From Pseudomonadota bacterium (GTDB lineage Bacteria > Pseudomonadota > Alphaproteobacteria > Caulobacterales > Caulobacteraceae): a stretch of DNA of 64,000 bases. A program made the position numbers and the translations under genes. The stretch covers positions 1 to 64,000 of the forward strand of contig CAUJHO010000072.1 of assembly GCA_963205025.1 (NCBI GenBank), written 5' to 3'. Positions 28,137 through 39,446 of the stretch are shown here, in pieces (the first letter of the stretch is position 1; the number at the start of each line of letters is the position of its first letter). The notes under the pieces were generated by a model. That model worked only from the letters and a program-made list of their open reading frames with translations. It searched no databases and was not told where the DNA came from.

Positions 28137-28259
28137 GGCCGCGCTCCTAGCCGGAAATCCACGGGCTGGCGAGCCTTTGCCTTGACACCTCCGCTGGAGA
28201 CCCGAAGGTTGCAGGGTCCTCGCACGGACGTAACCTGATCCCCCCCGAAGGAGGCCCGA

Positions 28260-28436
28260 GTGGCGCACAAGTTTGAAATCTACAAGGACAAGGCCGGCGA
28301 GTTCCGGGTCCGCTTCAAGTACAATTCCGAGGTGATGTTCTCGACCGAGGGCTACAGCTCCAAGGACTCGGCCAAGAACGCCATCGACTCGATCAAGAAG
28401 AACGGGCCGGGGGCCCCCGTCGAAGACAACAGCTAG
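28260..28436 (+). CDS. DUF1508 (YegP-like) mini-protein
   Basis: This 58-residue protein starts at GTG and reads MAHKFEIYKDKAGEFRVRFK, then NSEVMFSTEGYSSKDSAKNA and IDSIKKNGPGA. It is one full DUF1508 repeat of about 50 residues; YegP of Escherichia coli has two. The fold is a small alpha/beta unit, and function is unknown. AGGAGG lies 5 bases before the start, a strong site. It stands alone, divergent from the TPP enzyme, and is followed by palindromic repeat DNA. Confidence 0.88.
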   Translation: MAHKFEIYKDKAGEFRVRFKYNSEVMFSTEGYSSKDSAKNAIDSIKKNGPGAPVEDNS

Positions 28437-28459
28437 GCCTGGATTGATGGTTTTCATCA

Positions 28460-28553
28460 CCCCCGGACCTGTTCCGGGGGGCCATCACACCGCGACCGCC
28501 AGGCCGGACTGCGACCCGCGCGGTGATGGATCGCCGGGCAAAAACCCGGCGAT
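28460..28553. repeat. Composite palindromic intergenic repeat (REP-like)
   Basis: The 160-base gap after the DUF1508 gene holds three nested palindromes. Bases 28460-28480 form a perfect 8-bp stem CCCCCGGA with a 5-base loop. Bases 28482-28494 and 28517-28529 are imperfect inverted copies of CCATCAC plus CCGCG. Bases 28530-28553 form a perfect 9-bp stem ATCGCCGGG with loop CAAAAA. Similar modules are widespread between genes in alphaproteobacteria. It may end transcription of both neighbours, but no T-run is present. Confidence 0.7.
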
Positions 28554-28595
28554 GACAGGGGTTGGACGACCGGACGCCCGGGGGGTGCGCCCGGC

Positions 28596-29711
28596 CTAAT
28601 AGCCCCCCGCTCGCGCCACCCGGTCGGCATGAAAGCCGGCGTCACCGAACAGTTCGGACGTCACCCGCATGCGCTTCATATAGAGGCCGACGTCAAACTC
28701 GTCGGTCATGCCGACGCCACCGTGCATCTGAACCGCCTCCTGGACGGCCAGCTCGCCGGATCGGATGGCCCGCGCCTTGGCGACCGAGATCAAAAGGTCG
28801 GCGTCATCGGCTCCGGCGTCGAGCGCCTGCAAGGCTTTCAGGACGATCGCGCGGGTAATCTCGATCTCGGAATACAGATGCGCGGCCCGGTGTTGCAGGG
28901 CCTGGAACTCACCGATTGCCTTGCCGAACTGGGTCCGGTCCCTGAGATAGGTCAGGGTCTGGTCAAAGGCCCCCTGGGCGGCCCCGGACATCTCGGCCGC
29001 GACCGCGCCCCGGCCCCACAGCAGCACCCGATCCAGCAGCCTGCCGTCCGCCGCACCCAGCAGGGCGTCGGCATCGACCATCACATCGCTCAGCTCGATG
29101 CGGGCCGCGTTATGGGCATCGACCATCAGGGTGCGCTCGACGGTGACGCCGTCTGCCCGGGGATCGACCAGGAACAGGCCCAGCCCCTCATCGGTGCGCG
29201 CCGCCACGATCAGGGCGTCGGCGATATGGCCGTCGACGATCAGGGCCTTGGTCCCGCTGATCCGATAGCCGTTGCCGGCGCGTTCCGCCCGGGTCTGTAT
29301 CCGGTCGGGCCGGTGCTTGGCCCCTTCGTCCACGGCCAGCGCGATGATGGCCTCGCCGGCGGCCAGGCGCGGCATCCAGTCGGCCTTCTGGGCCTCATGG
29401 CCGCCGTCGATCAGGGCACGCGCCGCCAGCAGTCCGCTCGACAGGAAGGGCGAGGGTGTCAGATTGCGCCCGATGGCCTCGGCCACCACGCCGGCCTCAA
29501 CGGCCCCCAGCCCCGAGCCGCCATAGACCTCGGGAATGATGACGCCCGACAGGCCCATCTCTCCAAAGTCGCGCCACAGATCGCGCGACAGGCCATCGGC
29601 ATCGCGCGTGTCCCGCAGATGCCGCAGATGGGAGATCGGCCCGCGTTCGGCGATGAAGCCACCGGCGGCCTCGGCCAGCATGGCCTGCTCTTCGCTCAGG
29701 ATCAGCGGCAT
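28596..29711 (-). CDS. Acyl-CoA dehydrogenase family protein (short partner)
   Basis: The 371-residue flavoenzyme has an N-terminal helical domain (LSEEQAMLAEAAGGFIAERG), a central beta domain and a C-terminal four-helix domain with YLRDRTQFGKAIGEFQALQH and MHGGVGMTDEFDVGLYMKR. These enzymes make trans-2-enoyl-CoA using FAD. It sits 3 bases after the longer acyl-CoA dehydrogenase gene on the same strand. Such tandem pairs can form alpha2beta2 heterotetramers for bulky or ring-bearing acyl-CoAs, including steroid side chains. That heteromer is inferred from the pairing only. Confidence 0.9.
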   Translation of the reverse strand: MPLILSEEQAMLAEAAGGFIAERGPISHLRHLRDTRDADGLSRDLWRDFGEMGLSGVIIPEVYGGSGLGAVEAGVVAEAIGRNLTPSPFLSSGLLAARALIDGGHEAQKADWMPRLAAGEAIIALAVDEGAKHRPDRIQTRAERAGNGYRISGTKALIVDGHIADALIVAARTDEGLGLFLVDPRADGVTVERTLMVDAHNAARIELSDVMVDADALLGAADGRLLDRVLLWGRGAVAAEMSGAAQGAFDQTLTYLRDRTQFGKAIGEFQALQHRAAHLYSEIEITRAIVLKALQALDAGADDADLLISVAKARAIRSGELAVQEAVQMHGGVGMTDEFDVGLYMKRMRVTSELFGDAGFHADRVARAGGY

Positions 29712-29714
29712 CGA

Positions 29715-30899
29715 TCAGGCTCCCGGCAGCTTGAGAATATGTTTGGCCAGGATGTTCAGCTGAATCTCGCTGGTCCCACCCTCGATGGAATTGGCCTTGG
29801 TCCTGAGCCAGTCGCGGGCCGACTGACCCCCGTGCGAGCGCTCGCCCTCCCACTCCAGGGCGTCGGCACCGCCGGCGGCCATCACCAGTTCGTGGCGGCG
29901 CTTGTTCAGCTCTGACCCATAGTATTTCAGCAGGGAGGCGACCGCAGGGTGGGCCTGGCCGGCCTTGACCTGATCGCCCGTCCGTTCCAGCGCGGCGCGG
30001 AAGGCGATGGCGTCGACGTCCAGCTCGGCGATCCGGGCCCGCAGCATCTGGTCATCGAGACGTCCCCGGTCATCGACGCCGATGTGATCGACCGCCACCT
30101 GGCCGGCGGGGCGACCGGCCCCGACCTCGCCCATGGCCCCGATCATGGTGCGCTCATGCGCCAGGAGGTATTTGGCGACGTCCCAGCCGCGATTGAGCGT
30201 CCCGACCAGGTTCTCTTTTTCGACCCGGACGTCGTCGAAGAAGGTCTCGCAGAACGGGCTCTTGCCCGAGATCAGGGTGATCGGCCGGGTGGTGACGCCG
30301 GGCGTCGCCATGTCGAACAAGACGAACGAAATACCCAGATGTTTGGGCGCGTCAGGGTCGGTTCGGACCAGACAGAAGATCCAGTCAGCCTTGTCGGCAT
30401 AGGAGGTCCAGATCTTCTGGCCGTTGACGGTCCAGTGGTCACCCCGATCCTCTGCCCGGGTCTGAAGCCCCGCCAGGTCCGAGCCGGCGCCGGGCTCGGA
30501 ATAGCCCTGGCACCAGCGGATCTCGCCGCGCACGATCTCGGGCAGGAAACGCGTTTTCTGCGCCTCGGTGCCGAAGGCCAGCAGCGCCGGGCCCAGCATC
30601 CAGATGCCGAAGCTCAGAAGCGCGGGCTGCGCCTTGATCCGGCGCAACTCCGAGGCCAGCACCTTGGCCTCCTCACGGCTCAGTCCGCCGCCGCCGTATT
30701 CGCGGGGCCATTCCGGTGCCGTCCAGCCGCGCGCGGCCATCCGTTCCAGCCAGAGCCTGTGCCCTGGCGTCTTGAAGACGGCCCTGCGGCCGCCCCAGAT
30801 GGAATCGTCCTCGCTTGCGGGCGGGCCGCGAACCTCGGGCGGACAGTTGGCTTCCAGCCACGCGCGGGTCTCGGCGCGAAAGGTCTCCAGGTCGCTCAT
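29715..30899 (-). CDS. Acyl-CoA dehydrogenase family protein (long partner)
   Basis: This 394-residue acyl-CoA dehydrogenase has WCQGYSEPGAGSDLAGLQTR and VNGQKIWTSYADKADWIFCL, the FAD and substrate motifs of the middle domain. Its C-terminal end has NSIEGGTSEIQLNILAKHIL, typical of the family. The ATG at 30899 is preferred since GGGAGG lies about 8 bases upstream; a GTG ten codons earlier is possible. It is the first gene of a two-gene unit with the 371-residue dehydrogenase. It is divergent from the phosphohexomutase gene. Confidence 0.9.
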   Translation of the reverse strand: MSDLETFRAETRAWLEANCPPEVRGPPASEDDSIWGGRRAVFKTPGHRLWLERMAARGWTAPEWPREYGGGGLSREEAKVLASELRRIKAQPALLSFGIWMLGPALLAFGTEAQKTRFLPEIVRGEIRWCQGYSEPGAGSDLAGLQTRAEDRGDHWTVNGQKIWTSYADKADWIFCLVRTDPDAPKHLGISFVLFDMATPGVTTRPITLISGKSPFCETFFDDVRVEKENLVGTLNRGWDVAKYLLAHERTMIGAMGEVGAGRPAGQVAVDHIGVDDRGRLDDQMLRARIAELDVDAIAFRAALERTGDQVKAGQAHPAVASLLKYYGSELNKRRHELVMAAGGADALEWEGERSHGGQSARDWLRTKANSIEGGTSEIQLNILAKHILKLPGA

Positions 30900-31027
30900 T
30901 CGGGCCGCCTCCCAACGGTGATCTGTCACCCTAGCAAGGGTCCGTCTGCAAAGGCTACGGGGTTTATTCAGGGCCGAGCAAACGGCGCTCTAGCCCGCCT
31001 GTCATACTCACCCTATAGACGCAGACC

Positions 31028-32530
31028 ATGACCCTGACCCCGATGCCGGGCCTCAAGCCCAACACCGCCGCCTTCGAGAACCTGCCCCTGGTCAAGCCGA
31101 CCGGCTTTCGGGAATACGACGCCCGCTGGGTGCTGAATGACGAGATCAATCTTCTCGGCATCCAGGCGTTGGGCCTGGGGCTAGCGACCTATATCCACGA
31201 GATCGGGGTCCAGCCGCGCATCGTCGTCGGCCACGACTTTCGGGCCTATTCTCTCAGCGTCAAACAGGCCCTGACCCTTGGGCTGATCCAGGGCGGCTGC
31301 GAGGTCCTCGATATCGGCCTGGCCCTGTCGCCCATGGCCTATTTCGCCCAATTCGCCCTGGAGGCCCCCTGCGTGGCCATGGTCACCGCCAGCCACAACG
31401 AAAACGGCTGGACCGGCGTGAAGATGGGGGCCCAGGCCCCGCTGACCTTCGGCCCCGACGAGATCGGTCGCCTGAAAGAAATCGTGCTGGGCGGCGCCGG
31501 CGTCGCGCGCGACGGCGGCAAGCTGGTGCGGATCGAGAACTTCCGGGATCGCTACATCGCTGAGGTGTCGGCCGGGGTGAAGCTGAGCCGGCCGCTCAAG
31601 GTCATCGCCGCCTGCGGCAACGGCACCGCGGGAGCCTTCGCCCCGGACGCCCTGCGCGCCATGGGGGCCGAGGTCATCGAGATGGATTGCGACCTCGACT
31701 GGACCTTCCCGAAATACAATCCGAACCCGGAAGATTCCGAAATGCTCCACGCCATGTCGGCGGCGGTGAAGGCGCAAGGGGCGGATGTCTGCCTGGGCTT
31801 TGACGGCGACGGCGACCGCTGCGGCGTGGTCGATGACACAGGCGAGGAGATCTTTGCTGACAAGATCGGCCTGATGCTGGCGCGCGACCTGTCTGCGCTT
31901 CATCCCAATGCCACCTTCGTGGTCGATGTGAAGTCCACAGGTCTGTACTCCACCGACGATGTCCTGGCCGCCAATGGGGCCACGACGGTCTATTGGAAGA
32001 CGGGTCACTCCTACATCAAGCGCAAGACCGCCGAGCTGAAGGCCCTGGCCGGGTTCGAAAAGTCGGGCCACTTCTTCTTCAATGCACCGCTGGGCCGGGG
32101 CTATGACGACGGTCTGGTGGCAGCCGCCGCCATCCTGCAGATGCTGGACCGCAATCCCGGCAAAGCGCTCAGTGATCTGAGGAAGGCCCTGCCGGTGGCC
32201 TACACCTCCCTGACCATGAGCCCGCACTGCGCCGATGAGGTGAAGTACGATGTGCTGGCGCGCGTCGTGGCCGAATACGAAAAGCTGGGGGCCGAGGGCG
32301 GCTCGATCCTGGGCCGCAAGATCACCGAGGTGATCACGGTGAACGGCGCGCGGGTGCATCTGGAGGATGGGTCCTGGGTGCTGGTGCGGGCCTCGTCCAA
32401 CAAGCCGGAGCTGGTCGTGGTCGTCGAAAGCACCCAGTCCGAAGACGACATGCGCCGACTGTTCCGCGAAGAGGTCAAGCCGCGCCTGGCTCGCCACCCC
32501 GAGGTCGGGGCCTATAACCAGGAAATCTAG
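31028..32530 (+). CDS. Phosphomannomutase/phosphoglucomutase
   Basis: The 500-residue enzyme belongs to the alpha-D-phosphohexomutase superfamily. The phosphoserine loop is TASHNENGWTGVKMG, the Mg2+ loop is GFDGDGDRCGVVD, the sugar-binding loop is FEKSGHFFF, and the C-terminal phosphate-binding loop includes RASSNKPELVVVVES. It interconverts hexose 1- and 6-phosphates for LPS and exopolysaccharide synthesis. GlmM, GlmS and GalU follow within 6 kb, making this a sugar-nucleotide neighbourhood. The start at 31028 gives the usual length. An accessory Nudix-like gene separates it from glmM. Confidence 0.92.
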   Translation: MTLTPMPGLKPNTAAFENLPLVKPTGFREYDARWVLNDEINLLGIQALGLGLATYIHEIGVQPRIVVGHDFRAYSLSVKQALTLGLIQGGCEVLDIGLALSPMAYFAQFALEAPCVAMVTASHNENGWTGVKMGAQAPLTFGPDEIGRLKEIVLGGAGVARDGGKLVRIENFRDRYIAEVSAGVKLSRPLKVIAACGNGTAGAFAPDALRAMGAEVIEMDCDLDWTFPKYNPNPEDSEMLHAMSAAVKAQGADVCLGFDGDGDRCGVVDDTGEEIFADKIGLMLARDLSALHPNATFVVDVKSTGLYSTDDVLAANGATTVYWKTGHSYIKRKTAELKALAGFEKSGHFFFNAPLGRGYDDGLVAAAAILQMLDRNPGKALSDLRKALPVAYTSLTMSPHCADEVKYDVLARVVAEYEKLGAEGGSILGRKITEVITVNGARVHLEDGSWVLVRASSNKPELVVVVESTQSEDDMRRLFREEVKPRLARHPEVGAYNQEI

Positions 32531-32630
32531 GCGGTCTCGCTCACGATCGCATCAGATGACCCGGTCCGTTCGCACGTGGTGCGATGTCGCCGCTCCTGAA
32601 ACGTCTTGGAGGCGGCAAGTCGCCAGTGGC

Positions 32631-33908
32631 TTAGATTGAGCCTGACGGGCATGGCTCGGCAGCTACATTACACTTGGCCGCTGTGGACCCGTTGCTCTCG
32701 GTTGGGGCAACGGCGTCTCTGCCTCCCAAGAAATCCTGGAAGGCAGCCCCAGCTGGCGAATCTAGGTAGCGTCGAAGGAGCTCGATGTTCGCCGCAAGCG
32801 GAGCAGAAACGGTCGCGAGTTTGTCGGGTTTCCAGCTCAACAGATCGTCAAGGGGCACGACCTCATGGCCGCCCGTCCATAGCCGTTCCTGGGTGGTGAC
32901 CCGTGCAGTGGCGGTGGATCGCCGCAGGGCTGAAACGGCGAAGATCTCAGGCTTGCCGCCCCGATACAGAAACCGTCCAAATCCGATAAGAAAAGTCTTC
33001 AATTCCAATGTGTTAGCCACGAGCGCTGTTTCCTCGAACAGCTCGCGTTCGATCTCGGATCGGCAGAACTCTTGAAAGGTCAGGTTCGGCTGGCGGGCCA
33101 CGAGCGTCTGGTATCGAAACAGGTCGAACGATCCTGAGCCCGACGGCGCGAGGAGGTCAGGGCTTTCAGCAGAGGTAGAGGTCTGCATCGTCAGGTGTAC
33201 CTGACGCGACTGGTCGACCATAAGAGTTGAGCCGCCCAACTGATTGGACGCCCCGGCTTGCTCTAATCGGATTAGCCGGTTGTCCTCAGAGATAAAGTAG
33301 TCGCGTCCGCGCGCGACCCTCTGCTCGCGCAAGCGCGACCAGACGTCTCTGTTCAGCACCGAATTTGTCGTTCGATCAAAGAAATAACGTGTCTTCTGAA
33401 ATTCGACCGACCGGTCCGCCGCGACGAATTCACTGTCAATCTCGGAGCGAAGGCCCAGCTTGTGCTCATTCAATGCCAACCGGTTCATCTCTCGGCGCGC
33501 CAGCTTGGCGGCTAACTTCAGTTCTTCCGGCCACGCATAGCTATCCTTACGTAGCTTGATACGATGGCTTCCTCGATCTAGCTGGGCATCGACGGACGCG
33601 TTTACGACAACCACCCCGTTGTGGCCCCGAATCGCCAATATCTTATCTTTGGTCTGGGTGAGGCCCTTCAGGCCGTGCCCAAGTTCGGGTTCGGCATCAC
33701 GCAGCTCATAGTCGCCATTAGGACGAAACATCCGCCAAACATTGGCCCCCAAGCCGATCAGACCGACCGCCGCCAGGGCAAATCCCAAGCCTCTAAAGGC
33801 CCAACCCAGTCCAATCCAGAACGGAGTCTGGGGGAACAGGCCTGAGAACGGATCAAGCAAGTCGCCAACATTGGCTGCAACGCCGAGCGAGAAATTAACC
33901 AGAGCCAC
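32631..33908 (-). CDS. Membrane-anchored Nudix-like protein
   Basis: I do not recognise this 425-residue protein as a named family. Residues 29-58 (for example FWIGLGWAFRGLGFALAAVG) form one or two membrane helices, and a long mixed region follows. At residues 280-295 there is a Nudix-box core: Glu280, then RELFEETAL (288-296 region), matching Ex7REUxEE. The box glycines are replaced by Pro274 and Ala294. The GTG at 33908 is the first possible start after an in-frame TGA and has no good ribosome site. Codon use is less GC-biased than the flanks and it interrupts a sugar-phosphate mutase neighbourhood, so it looks acquired. Confidence 0.6.
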   Translation of the reverse strand: MALVNFSLGVAANVGDLLDPFSGLFPQTPFWIGLGWAFRGLGFALAAVGLIGLGANVWRMFRPNGDYELRDAEPELGHGLKGLTQTKDKILAIRGHNGVVVVNASVDAQLDRGSHRIKLRKDSYAWPEELKLAAKLARREMNRLALNEHKLGLRSEIDSEFVAADRSVEFQKTRYFFDRTTNSVLNRDVWSRLREQRVARGRDYFISEDNRLIRLEQAGASNQLGGSTLMVDQSRQVHLTMQTSTSAESPDLLAPSGSGSFDLFRYQTLVARQPNLTFQEFCRSEIERELFEETALVANTLELKTFLIGFGRFLYRGGKPEIFAVSALRRSTATARVTTQERLWTGGHEVVPLDDLLSWKPDKLATVSAPLAANIELLRRYLDSPAGAAFQDFLGGRDAVAPTESNGSTAAKCNVAAEPCPSGSI

Positions 33909-34030
33909 CTGAGTTTGAAAGGCGTAGAATCAGGCCCGTTCCCAGCCGGACTGAAGCCGTCTGGACCAGACCTGGCGATTGTAGACAAGCCAAGCCCAAA
34001 GGGTCGTTTTGTCGCCGGTGCCCTGCAAGG

Positions 34031-35380
34031 CTACCCGACCGCCCTGACTGCCGTGCTGATGTCGGCCACGACCTGCTTGACCAGGCTGGCGTCGTCGCCC
34101 TCGGCCATGACGCGGATCAGCGGCTCGGTGCCCGAGGCCCTGACCACGATCCGACCCGAGCCGTTCAGGCGGGCCTCGGCGTCGGCAATGGCGGCCTTGA
34201 CCGTCGCATCGTTCAGGGGCTTGCCGCCCTTGTGCCGGACATTCTCCAGCAGTTGCGGCACCCGCTCGAACTGGCGCGCCAGCTCGCTCATCGGCTTGCC
34301 GGAATCGGCCAGCACCGCCAGCACCTGCAGGGCCGCCATCATGCCGTCGCCGGTGGTGGCATGGTCGTGCAGGATGATGTGGCCGGACTGTTCACCGCCG
34401 ATGTTGAACCCGCCCTCGCGCATTCGTTCCATGACATAGCGGTCGCCCACCTTGGTGCGTTCCAGGGTCAGGCCCTCGCTCTGCAGCCGCCGCTCCAGCC
34501 CCAGATTCGACATGACCGTCGCCACGATGCCGCCGCCGGTCAGGCGGTTGCGGCGATGCCAGTCCAGACCGATCAGCGCCATCAGCTGGTCACCGTCGAC
34601 GACATGGCCCGTCTCGTCGGTGATGATCACCCGGTCCGCATCGCCGTCCAGGGCGATGCCGATATCGGCCCCGTGCCGGCGCACGGCCGCCGAGACGTTT
34701 TCAGGATGGGTCGAGCCACACTCGGCGTTGATGTTCATCCCGTTGGGTTCGACGCCGACGGCAAAGACGTCGGCACCCAGTTCGTACAGGGCCGTCGGCG
34801 CCACCTGGTAGGCGGCCCCATTGGCGCAGTCGACGGCGATCCGCAGGCCTTTCAGACTGAGCCGCTTGGGGAAGACCGCCTTGACGATCTCGACATAGCG
34901 ATGCCGGGCATCATCGATCCGCTTGACCCGCCCCAGCCTGGACGGGGCCGCCAGGCTGTCGCTGAGGTCGTCCTGCATCAACCGCTCGATCTCGAGCTCG
35001 ATCTCGTCGGACAGCTTGTAGCCGTCCGGCCCGAACAGCTTGATCCCGTTGTCGGCATAGTCGTTGTGCGAGGCCGAGATCATCACGCCCAGATCGGCCC
35101 GCATGGAGCGGGTCATCATGGCGACGCCCGGCGTCGGCACGGGGCCAAAGGTGCGGACGTCCATGCCCATGGCGGCAAAGCCGGCCACCAGGGCCGGCTC
35201 GATCATGTAGCCGGACAGGCGCGTGTCCTTGCCGATCACCACCAGATGTCGTCGGTCGTCCTTGGACATGAAGAGCTTGCCGGCCGCCAGGCCGACCTTC
35301 AGGGCGATCTCCGCCGTCATGGGAAAGGCATTGGCCTTGCCGCGGATGCCATCGGTTCCAAAATAGGCACGTTCAGTCAT
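34031..35380 (-). CDS. glmM: Phosphoglucosamine mutase GlmM
   Basis: A 449-residue enzyme converting glucosamine-6-phosphate to glucosamine-1-phosphate for UDP-GlcNAc synthesis. It starts [14 protein letters not shown] and carries the phosphoserine loop [19 protein letters not shown], the metal loop [21 protein letters not shown] and the phosphate-binding [12 protein letters not shown]. All are diagnostic for GlmM. ATG at 35380 is preferred over a TTG four codons upstream. It is divergent from glmS, the previous step of the same pathway, with 124 bases between, so both may share regulation. Confidence 0.96.
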   Translation of the reverse strand: MTERAYFGTDGIRGKANAFPMTAEIALKVGLAAGKLFMSKDDRRHLVVIGKDTRLSGYMIEPALVAGFAAMGMDVRTFGPVPTPGVAMMTRSMRADLGVMISASHNDYADNGIKLFGPDGYKLSDEIELEIERLMQDDLSDSLAAPSRLGRVKRIDDARHRYVEIVKAVFPKRLSLKGLRIAVDCANGAAYQVAPTALYELGADVFAVGVEPNGMNINAECGSTHPENVSAAVRRHGADIGIALDGDADRVIITDETGHVVDGDQLMALIGLDWHRRNRLTGGGIVATVMSNLGLERRLQSEGLTLERTKVGDRYVMERMREGGFNIGGEQSGHIILHDHATTGDGMMAALQVLAVLADSGKPMSELARQFERVPQLLENVRHKGGKPLNDATVKAAIADAEARLNGSGRIVVRASGTEPLIRVMAEGDDASLVKQVVADISTAVRAVG

Positions 35381-35504
35381 GGGTCGTTTCAACCGCGACC
35401 GCGCACGAAAGTCGAGAAACTTCGTGCAATCGGGTTTTACAACTTGGCGACACGCCGGATGCTATGGGCGCGGCGAAGTCCCCTCTGTCTGCAGGAGCAC
35501 GGCC

Positions 35505-37319
<1,815 letters not shown>

Positions 37320-37345
37320 GCCGGGCCGGTTCCCATGTTCGAACG

Positions 37346-37368
37346 GAGCGCCTAGAAGAACGGCGCTC
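37346..37368. terminator. Short hairpin between glmS and galU
   Basis: GAGCGCC and GGCGCTC form a perfect 7-bp stem around a 9-base loop (37353-37361) 27 bases after the glmS stop. It is followed by TAG rather than a T-run, so it is at best a weak terminator or processing site. The 73-base gap otherwise leads directly into galU. Confidence 0.4.
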
Positions 37369-37392
37369 TAGTGATCGAGAGAAAATCCACAG

Positions 37393-38259
37393 ATGACTGC
37401 TGTCCGCAAAGCCGTTCTCCCCGTCGCGGGCCTGGGCACCCGCGTGCTTCCAGGCACCAAGACCACGCCCAAGGAACTGCTGAACGTCGTCGACCGGCCG
37501 ATCCTGTCCTACATCGTCGAGGAGGCCCGCGAGGCCGGGATCGAGCACATCGTTTTCGTCACCGGTCGGTCGAAAGGCGCGATCGAGGACTATTTCGACC
37601 ATCAGGTCGAGCTGGAGGCCCAGCTGGAGGCCAAGGGCAAGCTCGATGTGCTGGAGGCCGTCCGCCGCGACCTGCCCAAGGCCGGGGAAATGAGCTTTAC
37701 CCGTCAGATGGCCCCGCTGGGCCTGGGCCATGCCGTCTGGTGCGCCCGCGACATCATCGGCAATGAACCCTTCGCGGTGCTGCTGCCCGATGTCATCGTG
37801 GATGCGGCCCCCGGGGCCCTGGGTCAGCTGATGCGCGCCTATGATCTGGTCGGTGGCAACATCGTCGGCGTCGAAGAGGTGCCCGTCACCGAGACCCACA
37901 AATACGGCATCGTCGATCCCGAGCGCCAGGAAGGCCGGATGATCGCCATGAAGGGCATGGTCGAGAAGCCGAAACAGGGCACGGCCCCGTCCAATCTGTC
38001 GATCGCCGGACGCTATATCCTGCAGCCCGAGATCTTCGGCATTCTGGAAACCCAGCCGCGCGGGGCCGGCGGTGAGATCCAGCTGACCGACGCCATGGCC
38101 ACCCTGATGGGTGAGCAGCGTTTCACCGCCTATCAGTATGAGGGCGATACCCATGACTGCGGCGACAAGATCGGCCTGCTCCGGGCCAATGTCGCCCTGG
38201 CCCTGAAGCGGCCGGATCTGGGCGACGCGGCGCGCGCGGCGCTCAAAGGCCTGATCTAA
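37393..38259 (+). CDS. galU: UTP--glucose-1-phosphate uridylyltransferase
   Basis: The 288-residue nucleotidyltransferase makes UDP-glucose. AGLGTRVLPGTKTTPKELL is the nucleotide-binding loop, and EEAREAGIEHIVFVTGRSK and VEKPKQGTAPSNLSIAGRY are GalU signatures. UDP-glucose feeds LPS, exopolysaccharide and glucan synthesis. It lies 73 bases after glmS and 5 bases before coaBC. The usual alanine in the FLPATK-type loop is glycine here, which is within family variation. Confidence 0.94.
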   Translation: MTAVRKAVLPVAGLGTRVLPGTKTTPKELLNVVDRPILSYIVEEAREAGIEHIVFVTGRSKGAIEDYFDHQVELEAQLEAKGKLDVLEAVRRDLPKAGEMSFTRQMAPLGLGHAVWCARDIIGNEPFAVLLPDVIVDAAPGALGQLMRAYDLVGGNIVGVEEVPVTETHKYGIVDPERQEGRMIAMKGMVEKPKQGTAPSNLSIAGRYILQPEIFGILETQPRGAGGEIQLTDAMATLMGEQRFTAYQYEGDTHDCGDKIGLLRANVALALKRPDLGDAARAALKGLI

Positions 38260-38264
38260 CGCCA

Positions 38265-39446
38265 ATGCCCAAGGTTCTGCTCATCGTCGGGGGCGGCATC
38301 GCCGCCTATAAGGCGCTGGAGCTGGTGCGACTGATGCGTAAGGACGGGATGGAGGTGCGCGCCATCCTGACCGAGGGCGGATCGCAGTTCGTCACGCCCC
38401 TGTCGCTGGCGTCCCTGACCGAAAACCCGGTCGGCGGCGACCTGTTCGACCTGACGGCCGAACAGGAGATGGGCCATATCGTCCAGTCGCGCGGGGCGGG
38501 CCTGATCGTGGTGGCCCCCGCCACCGCCGACCTGATGGCCAAGGCCGCCAATGGTCTGGCGACCGATCTGGCGACGACGACGCTCCTGGCCACCGACACG
38601 CCGGTGCTGATGGCCCCGGCGATGAATGTGCGGATGTGGGAACATCCAGCGACCCGGCGCAATCTGGCCCAGCTGAAGGCAGACGGCATTTCGTTCGTGG
38701 GGCCGGACGAGGGTGAGATGGCCTGCGGCGAGTTCGGGGCCGGACGCCTGGCCGAGCCGCCGGTGATCCTCGACGCCATCCGGGCGCGGATCGCGCGCGA
38801 TGAGAGCCTCAAGGGCGTGCGGGTGCTGGTCACCGCCGGCCCGACCGAAGAGCCGCTGGACCCGGTGCGGTTCCTGTCCAATCGGTCGAGCGGGAAACAG
38901 GGCTATGCGATCGCGGCGGCGCTGGAACGGCGCGGGGCCGAGGTGACGCTGGTGTCGGGGCCGACCGCCCTGCCGGCGCCTGCAGGGGTTTCGCGGGTCG
39001 AGGTCGGCACGGCCGAGGAGATGCTGGCGGCCTGCCGCGCGGCCCTGCCGGCCCAGGTGGCGATCATGACGGCGGCGGTCGCGGACTGGCGCCCGGCCGA
39101 GGCCGCACCCGAGAAGCTGAAGGACAAGGCGACCCGGACCGCGATCGAGCTGGTCGCCAATCCGGACATCCTGGCCGAGCTGTCGAAGGCCGGACCGGAT
39201 CGGCCCAGGCTGGTCATCGGCTTCGCCGCCGAGACCGAGAAGCTGATCGAACATGCGCGCGGCAAGCTGACCAGGAAGGGCTGCGACTGGATCGTGGCCA
39301 ACGACGTCGGCGGCACGGGCGTCATGGGCGGCGACGCCAATACGGTGACCGTGCTGGACGCCGACGGCGAAGAGGCCTGGCCGACGCTGTCGAAGGCGCA
39401 GGTTGCGGAACGGCTGGCCCAGCGGATCGCGAAGGCGCTCGCCTAA
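38265..39446 (+). CDS. coaBC: Bifunctional phosphopantothenoylcysteine synthase/decarboxylase
   Basis: The 393-residue fusion makes 4-phosphopantetheine for coenzyme A. The N-terminal CoaC flavodoxin-like half has GGGIAAYKALELVRL, APAMNVRMWEHPATRRN and MACGEFGAGRLAEP, the last with the catalytic Cys. The CoaB half has TAGPTEEPLDPVRFLSNRSS and the AAVADWRP then KLKDK segments that bind CTP and substrate. It starts 5 bases after galU, implying cotranscription. After it comes a 600-base gap without a clear gene. Confidence 0.95.
   Translation: MPKVLLIVGGGIAAYKALELVRLMRKDGMEVRAILTEGGSQFVTPLSLASLTENPVGGDLFDLTAEQEMGHIVQSRGAGLIVVAPATADLMAKAANGLATDLATTTLLATDTPVLMAPAMNVRMWEHPATRRNLAQLKADGISFVGPDEGEMACGEFGAGRLAEPPVILDAIRARIARDESLKGVRVLVTAGPTEEPLDPVRFLSNRSSGKQGYAIAAALERRGAEVTLVSGPTALPAPAGVSRVEVGTAEEMLAACRAALPAQVAIMTAAVADWRPAEAAPEKLKDKATRTAIELVANPDILAELSKAGPDRPRLVIGFAAETEKLIEHARGKLTRKGCDWIVANDVGGTGVMGGDANTVTVLDADGEEAWPTLSKAQVAERLAQRIAKALA

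Noticed and set aside
35381..35504. Possible glmS ribozyme
   Set aside because: The 124-base leader lacks the conserved glmS ribozyme core; such ribozymes are mostly from Gram-positive bacteria.
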